Shown here in pieces: positions 63,546-64,000 of a stretch of 64,000 bases of DNA; position 1 is the stretch's first letter; every line of letters begins with the position of its first letter. The notes below the pieces were generated by a model. That model was given only the letters and a program-made list of their open reading frames with translations. It made no database searches and was not told the origin of the DNA. The position numbers were made by a program, and so were the translations under genes. This stretch comes from JAIPFM01 sp964494325 (lineage in GTDB: Bacteria > Planctomycetota > Phycisphaerae > Sedimentisphaerales > Anaerobacaceae): contig CAZBTJ010000002.1 in NCBI GenBank assembly GCA_964494325.1, forward strand, positions 1 to 64,000, read 5' to 3'.

Positions 63546-64000
63546 CTACATATCGCGTGTATTCTGTATACCCAGCTTCTCTAAAACGCGATCAAATTCG
63601 TCAAGAGTTTTGAATTCGATCACCATTTTCCCTCTTTGGCCCCGCTTTTTTGTCTCAATTTTTACGCGGCTCCCTAATTGAGAACTTAGAACATCCTCAA
63701 GTTCAACTATATGGGCCGCCTTTTCAGTTCGCTTTTTCTCCTTATGAACAGTCCCATCTATATACTCGCGTATGATCCGCTCTAGGTCTCTCACGCTTAA
63801 CCGCCCTGCCAGGGCTCGGTTAGCAAGTTTTTTCCTTAAATCATCATCTGGGAGTGCCAGAATAGCCTTAGCGTGTCCCATGCTCAAGACGCCCTCTGCC
63901 AACATTTTTCGAATCTCCGAGGGCAGATCCAAGATTCTTAAATGATTTGCTACCACAGATCGTTCCTCCCCCAACCGTTTTGCAGCTTCAGTTTGGTTCA
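63546..64000 (-). CDS. parB: Chromosome-partitioning protein ParB, C-terminal part
   Basis: The frame enters from the right edge and ends at 63546; about 151 residues are visible. The edge begins NQTEAAKRLGEERSVVANHL, the helix-turn-helix that binds parS. SEIRKMLAEGVLSMGHAKAI, LAGRLSVRDLERIIREYI and a C-terminal dimerisation region follow (KKRGQRGKMVIEFKTLDEFD). The N-terminal CTP-binding domain lies outside the window. No parS site was recognised in the window. Confidence 0.93.
   Translation of the reverse strand, partial: NQTEAAKRLGEERSVVANHLRILDLPSEIRKMLAEGVLSMGHAKAILALPDDDLRKKLANRALAGRLSVRDLERIIREYIDGTVHKEKKRTEKAAHIVELEDVLSSQLGSRVKIETKKRGQRGKMVIEFKTLDEFDRVLEKLGIQNTRDM

Overview
The window looks like a chromosomal segment of a heterotrophic Gram-negative-type bacterium, most likely a planctomycete of the Phycisphaerae/Sedimentisphaerales kind. 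This is inferred from protein style and gene order, not from a database search. Supporting signs are a secreted parallel beta-helix protein with the YVDDTAPG opening, NrdR followed by an ATP-cone protein, a c-haem (DUF3365-like) histidine kinase, a GH97 glucosidase and many stand-alone housekeeping genes. No rRNA, tRNA, CRISPR array, intact insertion sequence or prophage was recognised.

Layout. 1-2.8 kb: a TPR-rich envelope protein and a second frame running off the left edge. 3.0-5.1 kb: leuCD (isopropylmalate isomerase). 5.3-5.4 kb: a D-lactate dehydrogenase remnant fused to the end of a haem-type sensor kinase gene. 7.1-10.7 kb: aspS, rsmI, rsmE. 10.8-19.4 kb (minus strand): a surface-glycan cluster with GT2, GT39 and GT4 glycosyltransferases, a CapK-like adenylate-forming enzyme, two methyltransferases and a flippase-like membrane protein, interrupted by a beta-helix gene relic. 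19.7-29.4 kb: ispD, the beta-helix protein, nrdR plus ATP-cone protein, an atypical SHMT, rseP and dxr. 29.9-33.7 kb: two histidine kinases and an Rcp1-like response regulator. 33.8-37.0 kb: a probable leucine leader peptide, leuA, a deleted second leuD and leuB, closed by a terminator. 37.0-42.5 kb: the pyruvate dehydrogenase complex aceE-aceF-lpd. 43-48.3 kb: ECF sigma, anti-sigma, YbjQ, NfeD, SPFH, asnS, prmC. 48.6-53.7 kb: a coiled-coil protein diverging from gyrA-holA around a perfect 22-bp palindrome. 53.7-64 kb: a hypothetical membrane-anchored protein, GH97, a PmtA-like methyltransferase, a CDP-alcohol phosphotransferase, an ECF sigma with a BlaI-type repressor, a decayed RND efflux operon, an ankyrin protein and the C-terminal part of parB.

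Working together. Leucine synthesis is complete but split: leuA and leuB are near 34-37 kb and leuC and leuD near 3-5 kb. A remnant of a different LeuD type between leuA and leuB suggests that the isomerase was replaced. ispD and dxr supply two steps of the MEP isoprenoid route. The minus-strand cluster at 10.8-19.4 kb probably builds and exports a lipid-linked surface glycan.

The most notable observations are the leucine-rich leader ahead of leuA, five gene relics (ldhA-like, leuD2, beta-helix, MFP, RND), the palindrome before gyrA, the substituted quinolone-determining residues of GyrA, the NrdR/ATP-cone pair, a coiled-coil insertion in AsnRS, and the sigma/anti-sigma/YbjQ/NfeD/SPFH operon. 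All assignments come from reading the sequence and recalling families; no searches were run.
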